This document shows positions 1-6,682 of a DNA stretch of 12,490 nt, piece by piece. The DNA is from Kangiella sp. (GTDB lineage Bacteria; Pseudomonadota; Gammaproteobacteria; Enterobacterales; Kangiellaceae). The position numbers and the translations under genes are program-made. The notes under the pieces are model-generated. The model was given only the letters and a program-made list of their open reading frames with translations, was not told the origin of the DNA and searched no databases. The stretch lies in the NCBI GenBank assembly GCA_026195755.1, contig JAPHRL010000123.1, forward strand, positions 1 through 12,490, given 5' to 3'. Each line of letters begins with the position of its first letter. The first letter of the stretch is position 1.

Positions 1-25
1 CATTGGCCCGCCCCTACCCTCGCTC

Positions 26-113
26 TTGTACGGACAAGGGTCTGCTCCGCTGGGTACTCATGAGTTATCCCTACGTTCTGGTGTGCCAAGACCCACCCTA
101 CAACTGACCAACC
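26..113. repeat. 88-bp direct repeat, copy A
   Basis: It aligns without gaps to 385-472 with only a few substitutions. It contains a palindromic centre (CTCATGAG) with flanks resembling GGACAA/TTGTCC, and a second hairpin around CCAAGACCCACC. Related arms recur at 12319-12338. Confidence 0.85.
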
Positions 114-119
114 CGGTAA

Positions 120-139
120 GGGCGCACCTATGTGCGCCC
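120..139. repeat. Palindromic hairpin GGGCGCAC/GTGCGCCC
   Basis: Perfect 8-bp arms surround the loop CTAT, preceded by GGTAA. A near-identical element lies in the opposite orientation at 12415-12438, so this is a dispersed intergenic palindrome. Confidence 0.75.
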
Positions 140-165
140 ACATGATCTCGACATCCCGTACAAAC

Positions 166-188
166 GGGCAGACACGTAGGTCTGCCCC
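166..188. repeat. Palindromic hairpin GGGCAGAC/GTCTGCCC
   Basis: 8-bp arms are followed by CCTACC. The same module is at 283-304 in variant form (GGGCAGGC/GCCTGCCC) and, in reverse orientation, at 12362-12385, where a T-run turns it into a terminator. Confidence 0.75.
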
Positions 189-237
189 TACCTAAAAAAT
201 GATATGCTCAACAGGAGAATCATTACCCGTAAGTCTT

Positions 238-269
238 GTCATCCTGAATTTAATTCAGGATCTGCTCTT
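238..269 (+). repeat. Dispersed palindrome, copy 1 (GTCATCCTGAA..CTGCTCTT)
   Basis: The core is an inverted repeat ATCCTGAA/TTCAGGAT with a constant tail CTGCTCTT. Other copies are at 1949-2009, 3638-3668, 6559-6590 and, inverted, 12451-12482. All copies are intergenic. It resembles REP-type palindromes in size and placement, but the transposase that would move it is not in the window. Confidence 0.85.
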
Positions 270-340
270 CAACAAAAATCACGGGCAGGCACATTGGCCT
301 GCCCCTACCCCGGCTCTTGTTAAAATAAAAGATACCGTAA

Positions 341-359
341 GGGCGAGCTCCGCTCGCCC
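341..359. repeat. Palindromic hairpin GGGCGAGC/GCTCGCCC
   Basis: Perfect 8-bp arms with a 3-base loop, followed by TTTC. It sits inside a segment that interrupts the second occurrence of the modules seen at 1-113. Confidence 0.7.
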
Positions 360-384
360 TTTCATCCCATGAATACCCATTCTT

Positions 385-472
385 TTGTACGGACAAGGGT
401 CTGCCCCGCTGGGTGCTCATGAGTTGTCCCTACGTTCTGGTGGGCCAAGGCCCACCCTACAATTGACCAACC
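385..472. repeat. 88-bp direct repeat, copy B
   Basis: Ungapped partner of 26-113. Differences are scattered point changes that often keep hairpin pairing, for example GGGCCAAGGCCC here is a better palindrome than GTGCCAAGACCC in copy A. This suggests the folded form matters or is created during copying. Confidence 0.85.
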
Positions 473-541
473 ACAACCCCATTTGCATTAAATCGCAAAA
501 AAGGCCAAACTGAATGCGCTTAAAAATTGAGGGGCTCTTTT

Positions 542-1849
542 ATGAAGTTTATTGTCAGTTTATTACTAGCAAGCTTTTCGCTATCGCTTTACGCGCAAGA
601 TACTCAGCAAATCATCTCTGAACAAGCAGAGGCCATTGAGCCAAAAGTCATCGAATGGCGTCGCCATTTGCATGAAAATCCAGAGCTTAGCAACCGTGAA
701 TTCGAAACCAGTAAATATATTGAGCAGCACTTACGTGAACTCGGCCTTGAGATCCAAACCGGCGTAGCTCATACCGGCATTGTTGCTATTTTAAAAGGTG
801 GTAAGCCTGGCCCGGTAGTCGCTTTACGCGCCGATATGGACGCCCTGCCAATCAAAGAGCGCAACGACTTACCCTTTAAATCTACCGCTATTGGCGAATA
901 CATGGGTAAGGAAGTACCTGTAATGCATGCTTGTGGCCACGATACTCATGTCGCCATGCTAATGGGCGTCGCTGAAATTCTGACGGGCATGAAAGACGAG
1001 ATTCCAGGAACCGTAAAATTCTTATTCCAACCCGCTGAAGAAGGCTCACCTCCCGGTGAAGAAGGTGGCGCAGAATTAATGGTTAAAGAAAATGCGCTGA
1101 AAAACCCAGATGTCGATGTGATTTTTGGCTTACACATATGGGCTGGCATTAATGTCGGCGAAATCGGTATTAAATCCGAAGGTTTGATGGCCAGCGTCGA
1201 TGATTTTAAAATCACCATTAAAGGTAAAGGCGCACACGGCTCCACGCCTTGGCTATCCGTTGACCCGGTAGTCACCGCCGCCCAAATCGTAAACAGTCTG
1301 CAAACCATCGTAAGTCGCAGTATGCCACTCACTCAACAAGCCTCTGTAGTGAGCATTGGTGCTATCCATGGCGGCGTTCGCTCCAACATCATTCCTGAAG
1401 AAGTTGAAATGCTCGGCACCATTCGAGCGCTTAATGAAAACGATCGTAAAAATATCGCTAAGCAAGTACGCCAAAAAGCAGACTTAGTTGCTAAAAGTAT
1501 GGGCGCGACCGCTGTGGTTGAGCTTCCCTACTCCAGCTCATTGCCAGTGACCTACAATGACCCTGGCCTAACAGCAGCTATGATGCCCACTCTTGAAAAC
1601 GTCATTGGCAAAGACAAGATCCACATTGTTAACCCAGTCACCGGTGCAGAAGATTTTTCAATCTTCGCCAACGAAGTTCCCGGGATGTTCTTCTTCCTGG
1701 GTGGTAAACCCATTGGCAAACCACTTAGCGAAGTTGGCCCACACCACACTGCAGATTTCTACGTTGATGAAGCCGGAATGAAAACTGGTGTTAAAGCACT
1801 ATCACAACTGGCGCTTGATTATTTAAACAAATATCAAGACGCACATTAA
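542..1849 (+). CDS. Exported M20-family (M20D) amidohydrolase
   Basis: A 435-residue zinc-type hydrolase of the M20D group (hippurate hydrolase, IAA-amino-acid hydrolase, N-acyl-amino-acid deacylase), which cleaves the amide bond of N-acylated amino acids or similar compounds. Start chosen: ATG at 542, seven bases after GAGGGG (529-534); an in-frame TTG at 527 lies upstream of this ribosome site and is less likely. Residues 1-18 form a signal peptide ending LYA before QD, so the enzyme is probably periplasmic or secreted. Family motifs visible: LRADMDALP (95-103), HACGHDTH (129-136; C131 and H133 are expected metal ligands), QPAEEG (164-169; catalytic and metal glutamates), GLHIW (H198), the dimerisation-domain AHGSTP (231-236), GAEDFS (368-373) and PHHTADF (H401 or H402 as ligand). 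Full family length and no breaks. The substrate cannot be told from sequence. It is monocistronic, facing the thiamine operon. Confidence 0.92.
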   Translation: MKFIVSLLLASFSLSLYAQDTQQIISEQAEAIEPKVIEWRRHLHENPELSNREFETSKYIEQHLRELGLEIQTGVAHTGIVAILKGGKPGPVVALRADMDALPIKERNDLPFKSTAIGEYMGKEVPVMHACGHDTHVAMLMGVAEILTGMKDEIPGTVKFLFQPAEEGSPPGEEGGAELMVKENALKNPDVDVIFGLHIWAGINVGEIGIKSEGLMASVDDFKITIKGKGAHGSTPWLSVDPVVTAAQIVNSLQTIVSRSMPLTQQASVVSIGAIHGGVRSNIIPEEVEMLGTIRALNENDRKNIAKQVRQKADLVAKSMGATAVVELPYSSSLPVTYNDPGLTAAMMPTLENVIGKDKIHIVNPVTGAEDFSIFANEVPGMFFFLGGKPIGKPLSEVGPHHTADFYVDEAGMKTGVKALSQLALDYLNKYQDAH

Positions 1850-1867
1850 CGGTTAAACAACTTCAAT

Positions 1868-1900
1868 AAAAAAAGGGGCGTTTCGACGCAGCTTTTTTAT
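1868..1900. terminator. Bidirectional intrinsic terminator
   Basis: An A-run, the GCGT-TTCG-ACGC hairpin (1878-1889) and a T-run follow the amidohydrolase stop by 18 bases. Read on the minus strand it is again a GC hairpin followed by a T-run, so it can also end the convergent thiamine operon. Confidence 0.8.
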
Positions 1901-1916
1901 TACTTTGTTCTTAAAG

Positions 1917-1944
1917 TTTAGGGTAATAGCTAGCTAACCCTAAA
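1917..1944. repeat. Hairpin TTTAGGGT/ACCCTAAA
   Basis: Perfect 8-bp arms around a loop that itself contains AGCTAGCT. It lies between the two convergent genes and is a plausible auxiliary terminator or RNA-stabilising structure. Confidence 0.65.
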
Positions 1945-1948
1945 GTAA

Positions 1949-2009
1949 AAGAGCAGGTCCTGAATTACCTAAAGGTATTCCCTTTGGTCACAGTTCAGGA
2001 TCTGCTCTT
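1949..2009. repeat. Long form of the dispersed palindrome, copy 2
   Basis: Arms of 16 bases (1949-1964 and 1994-2009) match at all but one position, AAGAGCAG-TCCTGAA against TTCAGGA-CTGCTCTT. The loop holds a second hairpin, ACC-t-AAAGG against CCTTT-GGT. Unlike the other copies, both ends carry the CTGCTCTT tail. Confidence 0.85.
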
Positions 2010-2057
2010 GGATCTGCTCTTGGATCTGCTCTTGGATCTGCTCTTGGATCTGTTCTT
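1998..2057 (+). repeat. 12-bp tandem repeat, five units
   Basis: The unit GGATCTGCTCTT is present five times head to tail; the last has one change (GGATCTGTTCTT). The first unit is the tail of the adjoining dispersed palindrome, so the array looks like local expansion of that tail. It lies 17 bases past the stop codon of the kinase gene and would be in its 3' untranslated RNA. Confidence 0.95.
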
Positions 2058-2074
2058 AGCTCTTGACTCTACAC

Positions 2075-2917
2075 TTAGCTCTGCTCATTGCCCATATACC
2101 AAAGCTCACTAATAATTCTGTACAGGCCTTTCATTGCCAGAAACTTTTGCTGATTGAAAACTCGGTCCGATTGCGTTTGATACTCTTCAAGCAAAAGCTG
2201 CTCTTGTTCGTGAGTCAGTTGAAAGTTATGGCTAATCCCTGCCAGCTCAAACACTGGATCACTGATCGCGGCATATTCCCAATCGACTAAAAATAATTGG
2301 TGCCCAACGAGTAGGTTTCCGGGTGAAATATCATTATGACAACTGTGTGTGGCGTTAAAGTCTGGAGAAAACTCCAGTGCCTGTTCATAAAGCTCTAAAC
2401 AATAGTCGGCTTTTTGCGGCTGATTATTTCTGGCGATGTCATGATAACTGTTTAAATGTTCCTGCATCCTGATTGTTGGCAAGGATAGAGAAGAATCGTG
2501 CAGCTCTACCAATAAGCGGCAGAGCTCAACCGACAGCTCTGGGTTAAAAAAGTGCTGATGTACTGTTGGATTGGCATAAAGCCAAATCGAAACGCGAATA
2601 ACCTCTGTGTCTAACAAGCACTTCGGTAACCACTTTGATAAAGCCGGATTCTCGCTGACCAAACGAGTCTGCGAGCGATACTCTCCGCTTGGAAGCTGAT
2701 TGACCTTTGCTTGATCCGCCACTTGCACAAAATAATCCTGATGAGCAAGACTGAGCTTAAAGTTAGCATTGGTATCGCCCTGACGAAGCAACTGCCAGTT
2801 AGCCTGGTTAGCACACTGTCCAAAGTCATCAGGCTGTAATTCAGTTAACAGCTCTATCAGCTGTTGCCAACTACTTTCTGAATAGCGCCACCATTCAGGT
2901 TGTTTTCTGTTGTTCAT
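2075..2917 (-). CDS. ThiK-like thiamine kinase (APH/choline-kinase fold)
   Basis: A 280-residue kinase of the aminoglycoside-phosphotransferase/choline-kinase superfamily. It shows the catalytic loop CHNDISPGNLL (H194, D196, N201) and the metal-binding VDWEYA (D212, E214), the pattern also found in E. coli thiamine kinase (YcfN) and in LicA-type choline kinases. Thiamine kinase is inferred from its place as the last gene of a TPP-riboswitch operon: it would phosphorylate imported thiamine to thiamine monophosphate in the cytoplasm and so trap it. Start chosen: ATG at 2917, preceded by GGAAG, overlapping the end of the transporter gene by 23 bases, which implies translational coupling; an in-frame TTG at 2944 is unlikely. 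The N-terminal nucleotide-binding region (about 40-110) is diverged but unbroken. A choline kinase or other small-molecule kinase is the main alternative. Confidence 0.78.
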   Translation of the reverse strand: MNNRKQPEWWRYSESSWQQLIELLTELQPDDFGQCANQANWQLLRQGDTNANFKLSLAHQDYFVQVADQAKVNQLPSGEYRSQTRLVSENPALSKWLPKCLLDTEVIRVSIWLYANPTVHQHFFNPELSVELCRLLVELHDSSLSLPTIRMQEHLNSYHDIARNNQPQKADYCLELYEQALEFSPDFNATHSCHNDISPGNLLVGHQLFLVDWEYAAISDPVFELAGISHNFQLTHEQEQLLLEEYQTQSDRVFNQQKFLAMKGLYRIISELWYMGNEQS

Positions 2918-3506
2918 AATGCTTCTTCCACTCCAGCCAACCAATAATCGCCATCACCGTATAACCTGCGAAAAGAATCGCTGTAATCAGCAAGCCTTTT
3001 TCCCAATACAAAAACACTGACACGAAATCAATCACAACCCAATACAACCAGTTCTCAAGAACTTTTTGCGCCAATAAATAAGTCGTAAAGACCGCAAACC
3101 AGGTGGTAAAGGAATCTACATAAGCAAAATCCTGCGTGGTGTAGTTATCCAGCAAATAGCCGCTGATAGCAACAATCACCAACAAACCTACAATCCACAT
3201 CAGATGCGTCTTGATTGACCAGCGACTGATCGGTTTATCATTGCCCTTTCTTCCCGTGAATCGCCACTGATAAAAGCCATAAACCGCCATCAGTAAATAA
3301 TACACATTCAGCAACGACTCCATGAACAAATTGACATCATAAAACAGCACGGTATAAATCGCCGTGCTGAAAAATGCCGCTACCCAGCACCAGATGTTCT
3401 CTTTAATCGCCAGTAAAACATAGGCAATAGCCAAGGCCACACCCAGCCATTCCCAGACCGAAGTGGCGACCACCTGCTGGCCGAAAGTTTCAAAAAAGTC
3501 GCTCAT
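2895..3506 (-). CDS. pnuT: PnuC-family transporter, probably thiamine (PnuT type)
   Basis: A 203-residue integral membrane protein with about seven hydrophobic segments, rich in Trp and Tyr. It matches the PnuC vitamin-transporter family by the stretch NVYYLLMAVYGFYQW (67-81) and by ENWLYWVVID (151-160), where family members carry substrate-stacking aromatics. PnuC-type proteins move vitamins by facilitated diffusion and depend on a cytoplasmic kinase to trap the substrate, which fits the overlapping kinase gene just downstream. PnuC carries nicotinamide riboside and PnuT carries thiamine; the TPP riboswitch upstream argues for thiamine. Start: ATG at 3506 with AAGGAA a few bases upstream. 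A gap of 217 bases with three hairpins separates it from the preceding gene, so expression may be attenuated or partly independent. Confidence 0.85.
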   Translation of the reverse strand: MSDFFETFGQQVVATSVWEWLGVALAIAYVLLAIKENIWCWVAAFFSTAIYTVLFYDVNLFMESLLNVYYLLMAVYGFYQWRFTGRKGNDKPISRWSIKTHLMWIVGLLVIVAISGYLLDNYTTQDFAYVDSFTTWFAVFTTYLLAQKVLENWLYWVVIDFVSVFLYWEKGLLITAILFAGYTVMAIIGWLEWKKHYEQQKTT

Positions 3507-3549
3507 CAGCTTCCTTATTTATTCTTTAAATTTTTAACCGGGCTTATAG

Positions 3550-3568
3550 GGGCGACCTGCGGTCGCCC
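3550..3568. repeat. Hairpin GGGCGACC/GGTCGCCC
   Basis: 8-bp arms with a TGC loop, in the gap inside the thiamine operon. Same type of palindrome as those at the left end of the window. Confidence 0.7.
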
Positions 3569-3576
3569 GCTCCAAT

Positions 3577-3610
3577 GTTGGAAGGCGACTCGTTCCGAGT
3601 CTTTTCCAAC
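3577..3610. repeat. Two-tier palindrome GTTGGAA..GACTCG/CGAGTC..TTCCAAC
   Basis: Outer arms of 7 bp and inner arms of 6 bp are separated by short unpaired bases (GGC and TT), with loop TTC. It is transcribed as part of the operon and lies just ahead of the transporter gene. Confidence 0.75.
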
Positions 3611-3637
3611 CTACCAGAATGCAATCACCTCAAACCT

Positions 3638-3668
3638 GTCATCCTGACGAAAGTCAGGATCTGCTCTT
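3638..3668 (+). repeat. Dispersed palindrome, copy 3
   Basis: GTCATCCTGAC...GTCAGGAT followed by CTGCTCTT. The centre differs from copies 1 and 4 in a compensated way: CCTGAC pairs with GTCAGG, where the others have CCTGAA pairing with TTCAGG. Paired change favours an element maintained as a hairpin. Confidence 0.85.
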
Positions 3669-3723
3669 AATTTTTTCACAGAAAAACAAACGCAGGTGCG
3701 TACCTTAGATTCGCGGAGCTCCC

Positions 3724-3972
3724 TCAAGGCTTAACGTCGCTATTCAAAAACTTGGCAACAAATACCTGCTTGCCATAAGTCTTAAACGAGTATTCGACCG
3801 TTTCATTAACCACCGCCATAACCGATTCAAAATCACCAAAAATCTGCGTGCTCATGGTATTAACGATGGCCTCTACCCGCTTATCACCCATCAGACGTTC
3901 AACAATATCCTGAATAATCGGCAGGAACTGATCGTCCAACGGATACAAACTTAATTCGACTGAAATCTTCAT
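3724..3972 (-). CDS. Small YkoF-like thiamine-binding-domain protein
   Basis: An 82-residue protein resembling the thiamine-binding domain family (Pfam Thiamine_BP, formerly DUF77; the ferredoxin-like fold seen in B. subtilis YkoF). Visible family traits are the opening VELSLYPL (5-12), a helix around 15-29, then VEAIVNTMSTQIFGDF (33-48) and a closing strand KQVFVAKF (68-75). It has no signal peptide, so it is cytoplasmic. Single-domain members usually assemble into oligomers. In this operon it probably binds thiamine or its pyrimidine moiety, as a carrier, buffer or transporter partner; that is inference. Start chosen: ATG at 3972, eight bases after GAGGGA; a GTG directly before it is also in frame. 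It begins 19 bases after the receptor gene's stop, so the two are surely co-transcribed. Confidence 0.78.
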   Translation of the reverse strand: MKISVELSLYPLDDQFLPIIQDIVERLMGDKRVEAIVNTMSTQIFGDFESVMAVVNETVEYSFKTYGKQVFVAKFLNSDVKP

Positions 3973-3991
3973 CACATCATTCCCTCAATTA

Positions 3992-6184
3992 TTAAAAACT
4001 GTAAGCGGCTCGAACGCCAACTATTCTTGGTGTGCCATATTGGAAATAAGGCTCAGTTTCGTAGAACTTACGCGGGTCATTACCAAAGCTGCCAAAGCCA
4101 CGATTAACAATAGTTTCATCGGTCAGATTGCGACCATAGAACTCAACCAGCCAATTGGCATCTTCATAGGTCAGCGCCACATGCCACAACTGATAATCAT
4201 CGGCTCTAACCTGATGGCGATCCGACAAATAGAACTCATCCTTAAATTCCGTTTGCAGATTCAACGACCAATAGTCACTCAAATAAAAGTCGGCACCAGC
4301 CACCCATTGCAGCTCTGGTGAATGTGCCAGTTCGCGACCGGTCAGGTCATAAGGCACTGGTAGGTTGGCAGTTAAGTCAGCCAACACATGCGTAAAGCTT
4401 TGTAGATTTTCAAACTCGGTTTTTAATACGCCCACCGAACCATAAAAATGCGCCCAATCCAGCGAACGCCAATTCCACTCAACTTCTGCACCATAGCTTT
4501 TTGCGCCACCGGCATTGATGTTGTAATCGGTGAAATTACAAGGACACTCGCCACCTTCCTGCAAGGTCCGTCCATCGGCCTGCGACGTCACGTAAGATTG
4601 CTTGGACTGAATATCATCACGGTTTTGATAGAACACCGATGCCTGCAAAGTGAATCCAGCATCAGGCCACATCCCTTTTACACCAAGCTCATGATTAAGC
4701 ATATATTCTGAATCGTACTCGCGTTGTGATTCAGGCAGTTCCTGAGCCGTGTTAAAGCCCCCTGCTTTGTAGCCACGCGACAGCAAGGCATACAGCATCG
4801 TCTGTTCGTTGGCCTGATACTCAAGCGACACTTTACCACCCCAGAAATTCTCGGAGCGGTCATCGGTAAACGGCTGGTTATCGCTGTAATCCGCCGACTG
4901 GCGCTCGAATCGTGCACCAGTTGCCAAGGTCCAGTCATCATTCAACGGAATATCCAGCTGACCGTAAAGCGCTGCGTTGTTCGTATCGTACTGGTTCCTG
5001 AAGTCCACAGGATTGAAGGTATATTGACGCAACAGATCCACTGACTGATCGCGGAAATAAGCGCCAACCACCCACTGATTCATTAGTTCATCGGACGAGC
5101 CTTGACCACCAATCAATTTAACGTCCAGACTCAGATTACGGTTATCTCTTAAGAAGCGATCAAAAGACGAATACCACCAGTCAAAACCCCAATCATCGCT
5201 ATCGCACGGCGTGCCGTCACAAATCCCGGTGTGGCTCCAATCTTCGTCATATGCATAATCCAATTCGCTGTCGGCAAAAGACAAGGTGCTTTGCAGCTTG
5301 GTGGAATTCCAGCCCCATTCAGCGATAAAGGAAGCGCCAATGGTTTCCTGGCGATCATGGCCCGGCTCGTCGGAATACGTCTGGCGTGTATTGTCCAGAC
5401 TAAAGGCATCGTAGCCATTGTCCACATCCACCAGAATCAGATTCGAGGTTAAAGAGAAGCTATCATCTGGCTGATAGACTAGACGCGCCTTCATACTCGA
5501 CTCATCAAAATTCTGGGTATCATCACGCCCAAGGAAAATGTTCTCGGTATAGCCATCGCTACGGTATTGGCCCACCGCGAAACGATAGCCCCAGGCGTCC
5601 GATAACTGATCGCTGCTAATCAAAGAAGCGCTACGACCGTTATAAGACTCAAAGGAACCTGAAACTTTTAATAAATCAGCTTCAGGATCGGCAGACACCA
5701 CATTCACCAAACCCGCCAAAGCATTCGCGCCATAGAGCGTGCCCTGTGGGCCACGAAGAATCTCAACCTGCTGCGTATCCAGCATCAAGGCACCGCCAGC
5801 AATACCCGTCATATCAATGCCATCAACAATAACACCCACCGAATAATTCACCGGCTCAACGAACTCACTGCGTTCGCCGACGCCACGGATCTGAATAAAA
5901 CGACCACGCGACGCACCCGTCGCGAAATTCACATTAGGCGCTAAATTAAAAATATCAGAAACATGATGGGCATTGTTCTTACGAGCCGTCTCACTACCGA
6001 TCACAGTCACACTCGACGGCAAGGTCAAAGGACTCTCAGTCAGATGCTCAGCGGTAACAATCAGAGTTTCCAGCTCATCATCCGCCTGCTCCTCAGCAAG
6101 CGCAGCAAACGACATCGCCAGCAAACTGGTCAAAAGAAGAGGTTTAAAAGAACGAATAGCGTGTATCAAAAGACAACTCCACAT
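3992..6184 (-). CDS. TonB-dependent outer-membrane receptor, probably for thiamine
   Basis: About 730 residues with complete TonB-dependent receptor architecture: signal peptide ending AALA (30), acidic linker, TonB box ETLIVTA (39-45), plug domain (about 50-165, with RGPQGTLYGANALAG and VDGIDM) and a beta-barrel to the C-terminal Phe (VRAAYSF). Substrate is inferred from the TPP riboswitch directly upstream and the thiamine genes downstream; uptake would use TonB-ExbBD energy. Two cysteine pairs in predicted outer loops (ICDGTPC and CPC) may form disulfides. The start is uncertain: the ATG at 6184 has no ribosome site, whereas an in-frame TTG at 6169 lies seven bases after GGAG and gives a cleaner signal peptide (MIHAIRSFK..., 725 residues). 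I think the TTG start is at least as likely. Confidence 0.9.
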   Translation of the reverse strand: MWSCLLIHAIRSFKPLLLTSLLAMSFAALAEEQADDELETLIVTAEHLTESPLTLPSSVTVIGSETARKNNAHHVSDIFNLAPNVNFATGASRGRFIQIRGVGERSEFVEPVNYSVGVIVDGIDMTGIAGGALMLDTQQVEILRGPQGTLYGANALAGLVNVVSADPEADLLKVSGSFESYNGRSASLISSDQLSDAWGYRFAVGQYRSDGYTENIFLGRDDTQNFDESSMKARLVYQPDDSFSLTSNLILVDVDNGYDAFSLDNTRQTYSDEPGHDRQETIGASFIAEWGWNSTKLQSTLSFADSELDYAYDEDWSHTGICDGTPCDSDDWGFDWWYSSFDRFLRDNRNLSLDVKLIGGQGSSDELMNQWVVGAYFRDQSVDLLRQYTFNPVDFRNQYDTNNAALYGQLDIPLNDDWTLATGARFERQSADYSDNQPFTDDRSENFWGGKVSLEYQANEQTMLYALLSRGYKAGGFNTAQELPESQREYDSEYMLNHELGVKGMWPDAGFTLQASVFYQNRDDIQSKQSYVTSQADGRTLQEGGECPCNFTDYNINAGGAKSYGAEVEWNWRSLDWAHFYGSVGVLKTEFENLQSFTHVLADLTANLPVPYDLTGRELAHSPELQWVAGADFYLSDYWSLNLQTEFKDEFYLSDRHQVRADDYQLWHVALTYEDANWLVEFYGRNLTDETIVNRGFGSFGNDPRKFYETEPYFQYGTPRIVGVRAAYSF

Positions 6185-6211
6185 AGCGAAATATTTTGAG
6201 GTATGCGGAGT
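6176..6211 (-). promoter_or_regulatory. Start-site sequestor hairpin of the thiamine operon
   Basis: On the minus strand ACTCCGCAT (6203-6211) can pair with ATGTGGAGT (6176-6184): nine pairs with one G-U wobble and an 18-base loop. This hides both the ATG at 6184 and the GGAG ribosome site for the TTG start at 6169. It is the expected off-state of a translational riboswitch. Confidence 0.65.
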
Positions 6212-6327
6212 AACAACAGAAAAGACAGAAAATTGCAGTTAAGCTAACTTGACTCAATCCCTGTCAATGAAAGGCTTAAAACCGAGAAAGCAAAAAGCCA
6301 GATTCCAAAAAACAACACATTTTCTGA

Positions 6328-6447
6328 ACTCCCTGTCCCTACGCCGGCATAACCCGGATCAGGTTCTAAGGGTCTGGCGCTCAAACAGTCGCTAAACAGC
6401 AAACCGCATTGAGCCTCATCTCAGGCTAAAAGCCACCCCTCGGGAAT
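6328..6447 (-). ncRNA. TPP riboswitch aptamer (THI element)
   Basis: The minus strand carries the conserved THI-box blocks in order: GAGGGGTGG, GCCTGAGATGAGG (contains CTGAGAT), ACCCTTAGAACCTGATC, and GGGTTATGCCGGCGTAGGGA. P1 can form between ATTCCC (6442-6447) and GGGAGT (6328-6333). An optional extra stem is present: GCTCAA pairs with TTGAGC across a 20-odd-base insert. TPP binding is expected to switch off the receptor, YkoF-like, transporter and kinase genes downstream. Spelling and spacing match known gammaproteobacterial TPP riboswitches closely. Confidence 0.96.
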
Positions 6448-6454
6448 GGGTGCC

Positions 6455-6483
6455 ATTATACACGTCTTAAAAATAAACAGCGA
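6455..6483 (-). promoter_or_regulatory. Promoter of the thiamine operon
   Basis: A perfect TATAAT -10 lies on the minus strand at 6455-6460. The -35 region at normal spacing (about 6478-6483) is poor. Transcription would begin around 6447-6449, exactly at the first strand of aptamer stem P1. Confidence 0.65.
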
Positions 6484-6558
6484 ATGTAAAGATGGTAGGA
6501 TTGTTCAGGTCTTGAGCATAGCTGTAGGGTAGTCAAAAAACCACCGACTAAAATGGCT

Positions 6559-6590
6559 GTCATCCTGAACTAGATTCAGGATCTGCTCTT
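6559..6590 (+). repeat. Dispersed palindrome, copy 4
   Basis: GTCATCCTGAA-ctaga-TTCAGGAT followed by CTGCTCTTGAC. Same family as 238-269, intergenic. Confidence 0.85.
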
Positions 6591-6656
6591 GACTTTTAAA
6601 GCAATGCGTCGTGACACAGATCGTGCCCCATAGGACCGCTCTTAGATCTTATAGGT

Positions 6657-6682
6657 TGGGTTTAGCGAAACGTACCCAACTC
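6657..6682. repeat. Palindrome GTTGGGT/ACCCAAC
   Basis: 7-bp arms around an internal TTAGCGAAACGT. It lies just past the stop codon of the last gene of the accessory block. Confidence 0.65.

Larger units (their letters stand above)
1..541. other. Gene-free mosaic of palindromic repeats
   Basis: No credible coding sequence is visible. The stretch is built from repeat modules: an 88-bp direct repeat (26-113 and 385-472), hairpins at 120-139, 166-188, 283-304 and 341-359, and one copy of the GTCATCCTGAA...CTGCTCTT palindrome (238-269). The segment 1-29 is also nearly repeated at 291-319. The last 70 bases lead into the amidohydrolase gene; TTGCAT at 483-488 is a possible -35, but no good -10 follows at the expected distance, so no promoter is called. 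Confidence 0.8.

Noticed and set aside
527..541. TTG start for the amidohydrolase
   Set aside because: The GAGGGG ribosome site lies downstream of this TTG and correctly ahead of the ATG at 542, which opens a normal signal peptide.
946..1332. Minus-strand open frame inside the amidohydrolase gene
   Set aside because: It lies wholly opposite a well-supported gene with complete motifs, has no recognisable product and reads as a shadow frame.
1998..2057. Tandem repeats considered as a CRISPR array
   Set aside because: Units are 12 bp and directly abutting, with no spacers and no cas genes.
4040..4321. Plus-strand open frames within the receptor gene (also around 4448-4711, 5231-5452 and 5963-6242)
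   Set aside because: They are antisense to conserved barrel and plug sequence, with low-complexity products and no ribosome sites of note.
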